Assembly: GCA_019236085.1 (NCBI GenBank)
Contig: JAFAJR010000361.1
Span: 1 to 5,898 of the forward strand
Direction: 5' to 3'
Source of the DNA: Candidatus Dormiibacterota bacterium
GTDB taxonomy: Bacteria; Chloroflexota; Dormibacteria; Aeolococcales; Aeolococcaceae
Length of the DNA stretch: 5,898 nucleotides
Numbering within the stretch: position 1 is the stretch's first letter; each line of letters begins with the position of its first letter. Position numbers and translations under genes: made by a program. This document shows positions 5,116-5,898 of this stretch, one piece after another. The notes under the pieces are model-generated. The model did not search any database, was not told where the DNA came from, and worked only from the letters and a program-made list of their open reading frames with translations.

Positions 5116-5810
5116 GCGGCGCAGGCAAGACCATCCTCATCGTCGAGGACGACACACCCAGCCGCGAGATCGTGCGGCTCGCAACCAGCGCGCAGAACCA
5201 CACGCTCCTCGAAGCGGCCACGGGCAATGACGGCCTGACGCTGGCGCGCGAGCAGTCGCCGGACCTCATCATCCTCGACATCAACCTGCCGGGGATGAGC
5301 GGTCTCGACGTGTGCCGCCGGCTTCGTGCCGAGGGTTCACGGGTGCCGATCATCATGCTCACGGCGAAGTCCGACACGATCGACGTGGTGGTCGGGCTGG
5401 AGCTCGGCGCCGACGACTACGTGACCAAGCCTTTCGAGGTGCGCGAGCTGATGGCGCGCATCGGTGCGCATTTGTGCCGCAGCGAGATCTCCTCGCAGGA
5501 GCAGCCGCGCGACCGCTTCGAGTTTCCCGGCCTCACCATCGACCTCGGGCGGCGTCAGGTGTTCCGGGACGGTGAGGAGGTCATGCTCACGCTCACCGAG
5601 TTCAACCTGCTGGCGCTGCTGGCGTCGCGTCCGGGGCAGGTGATGAGCCGCGGCGAACTGCTGCGCCGCGTCTGGGGTTACGAGGTGGAGATCGAGACGC
5701 GCACCGTCGATGCGCATGTGTACCGGCTGAGACGCAAGATCGAACCGGACGCGGAGAAGCCGACGTACATCCACAGCGTCCCTGGCATCGGCTACCGCTT
5801 TAGCGGATAG
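5112..5810 (+). CDS. OmpR/PhoB-family response regulator
   Basis: This 232-residue DNA-binding regulator starts at the ATG of an ATGA overlap with the kinase stop, so it is translated by coupling and is the natural partner of that kinase. The receiver domain (about 6-118) begins TILIVEDD. It has E12/D13, phospho-acceptor D56 (ILDINLPG), switch residue T84 (MLTAK), and K106 with the GADDYVTKPF motif (99-108) typical of the OmpR family. A short linker (about 119-133) leads to a winged-helix domain (about 134-232). There TLTEFNLLALLASRPGQVMS forms the central helices, TRTVDAHVYRLRRKI the recognition helix, and GIGYRF the wing strand at the end. Length and all key residues are normal for a two-domain transcription factor. 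Targets are unknown; members usually bind tandem direct repeats as dimers, and autoregulation at the kinase promoter would be the first place to look. Confidence 0.96.
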   Translation: MSGAGKTILIVEDDTPSREIVRLATSAQNHTLLEAATGNDGLTLAREQSPDLIILDINLPGMSGLDVCRRLRAEGSRVPIIMLTAKSDTIDVVVGLELGADDYVTKPFEVRELMARIGAHLCRSEISSQEQPRDRFEFPGLTIDLGRRQVFRDGEEVMLTLTEFNLLALLASRPGQVMSRGELLRRVWGYEVEIETRTVDAHVYRLRRKIEPDAEKPTYIHSVPGIGYRFSG

Positions 5811-5833
5811 CTTCATCTACAAGCGCTTGCGCT
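5795..5833. repeat. Small palindromes at the end of the response regulator gene
   Basis: CCGCT-TT-AGCGG (5795-5806) covers the last sense codons of the regulator. CAAGCGCTTG (5820-5829) is a perfect 10-bp palindrome, overlapped by AGCGC-TT-GCGCT (5822-5833). Spacers are short and there is no T-run, so these are poor terminators; they may mark the end of the operon or be GC-rich chance. Nothing else is clear in 5834-5898. Confidence 0.25.
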
Positions 5834-5898
5834 GACGCGCCTCATCGGAAGGCGACGGCACATCATCCGCGGCGAGTTCCGGGGAGTGGAGCGAGCGT
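5817..5898 (-). CDS. Possible C-terminal tail of a convergent gene, partial
   Basis: One minus-strand frame is open from the right edge to a TAG at 5819-5817. It encodes 26 residues that end DEARQRKRL, a charged tail of the kind common at real C-termini. Because GC-rich DNA often stays open this long by chance, this is only a hint. There is no recognisable domain. Confidence 0.2.
   Translation of the reverse strand, partial: RSLHSPELAADDVPSPSDEARQRKRL

Noticed and set aside
1573..5810. etfBA and the two-component genes as one redox-sensing operon
   Set aside because: The gap has two stem-loops and a strong separate promoter, so common transcription is unlikely. Adjacency alone does not show that the kinase senses ETF or redox state.

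Overview
The window is a 5.9-kb piece of a GC-rich bacterial chromosome with ordinary housekeeping and regulatory genes. Strong G/C bias at third codon positions, a beta-ETF of the type I recall from mycobacteria, a secreted Ala/Ser-rich protein and an apparently leaderless gene suggest an actinobacterium or a related GC-rich soil lineage (Chloroflexota/Dormibacterota type). The sequence alone does not decide between these. I see no mobile element, tRNA, rRNA, CRISPR array or phage gene.

Layout. The left part (1-1439) is read from the minus strand. It holds the first 266 codons of a multipass membrane protein resembling PIG-V/ArnT-type mannosyltransferases, which runs off the left edge. Upstream of it, and in the same direction, is a small secreted protein of unknown function. 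A 133-bp divergent intergenic region follows, with a short perfect inverted repeat. Then comes the two-gene operon etfB-etfA (1573-3328, plus strand), encoding both subunits of an electron transfer flavoprotein. Two tandem stem-loops follow etfA directly. After them a TATACT box lies 10 bp before the ATG of a soluble hybrid histidine kinase (GAF, HisKA, HATPase, REC). The kinase gene overlaps an OmpR/PhoB-type response regulator gene by an ATGA. The last 88 bp hold small palindromes and possibly the tail of a convergent gene.

How the genes work together. EtfB and EtfA form a heterodimer that carries electrons from flavin dehydrogenases to the respiratory chain; no dehydrogenase or ETF-quinone oxidoreductase is in view. 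The kinase and regulator are almost certainly one signalling unit, because their reading frames overlap. The kinase has no membrane segment and senses something in the cytoplasm, probably through its GAF domain. It ends in a second receiver domain, yet no Hpt domain is present, so the phosphate route is an open question. The stem-loops make it likely that etfBA and the two-component genes are separate transcripts, so a regulatory link between them is only a guess.

I found no clearly new biological system. The points most worth checking are the leaderless promoter of the kinase, the hybrid kinase wiring, the tandem hairpins and the intergenic inverted repeats.
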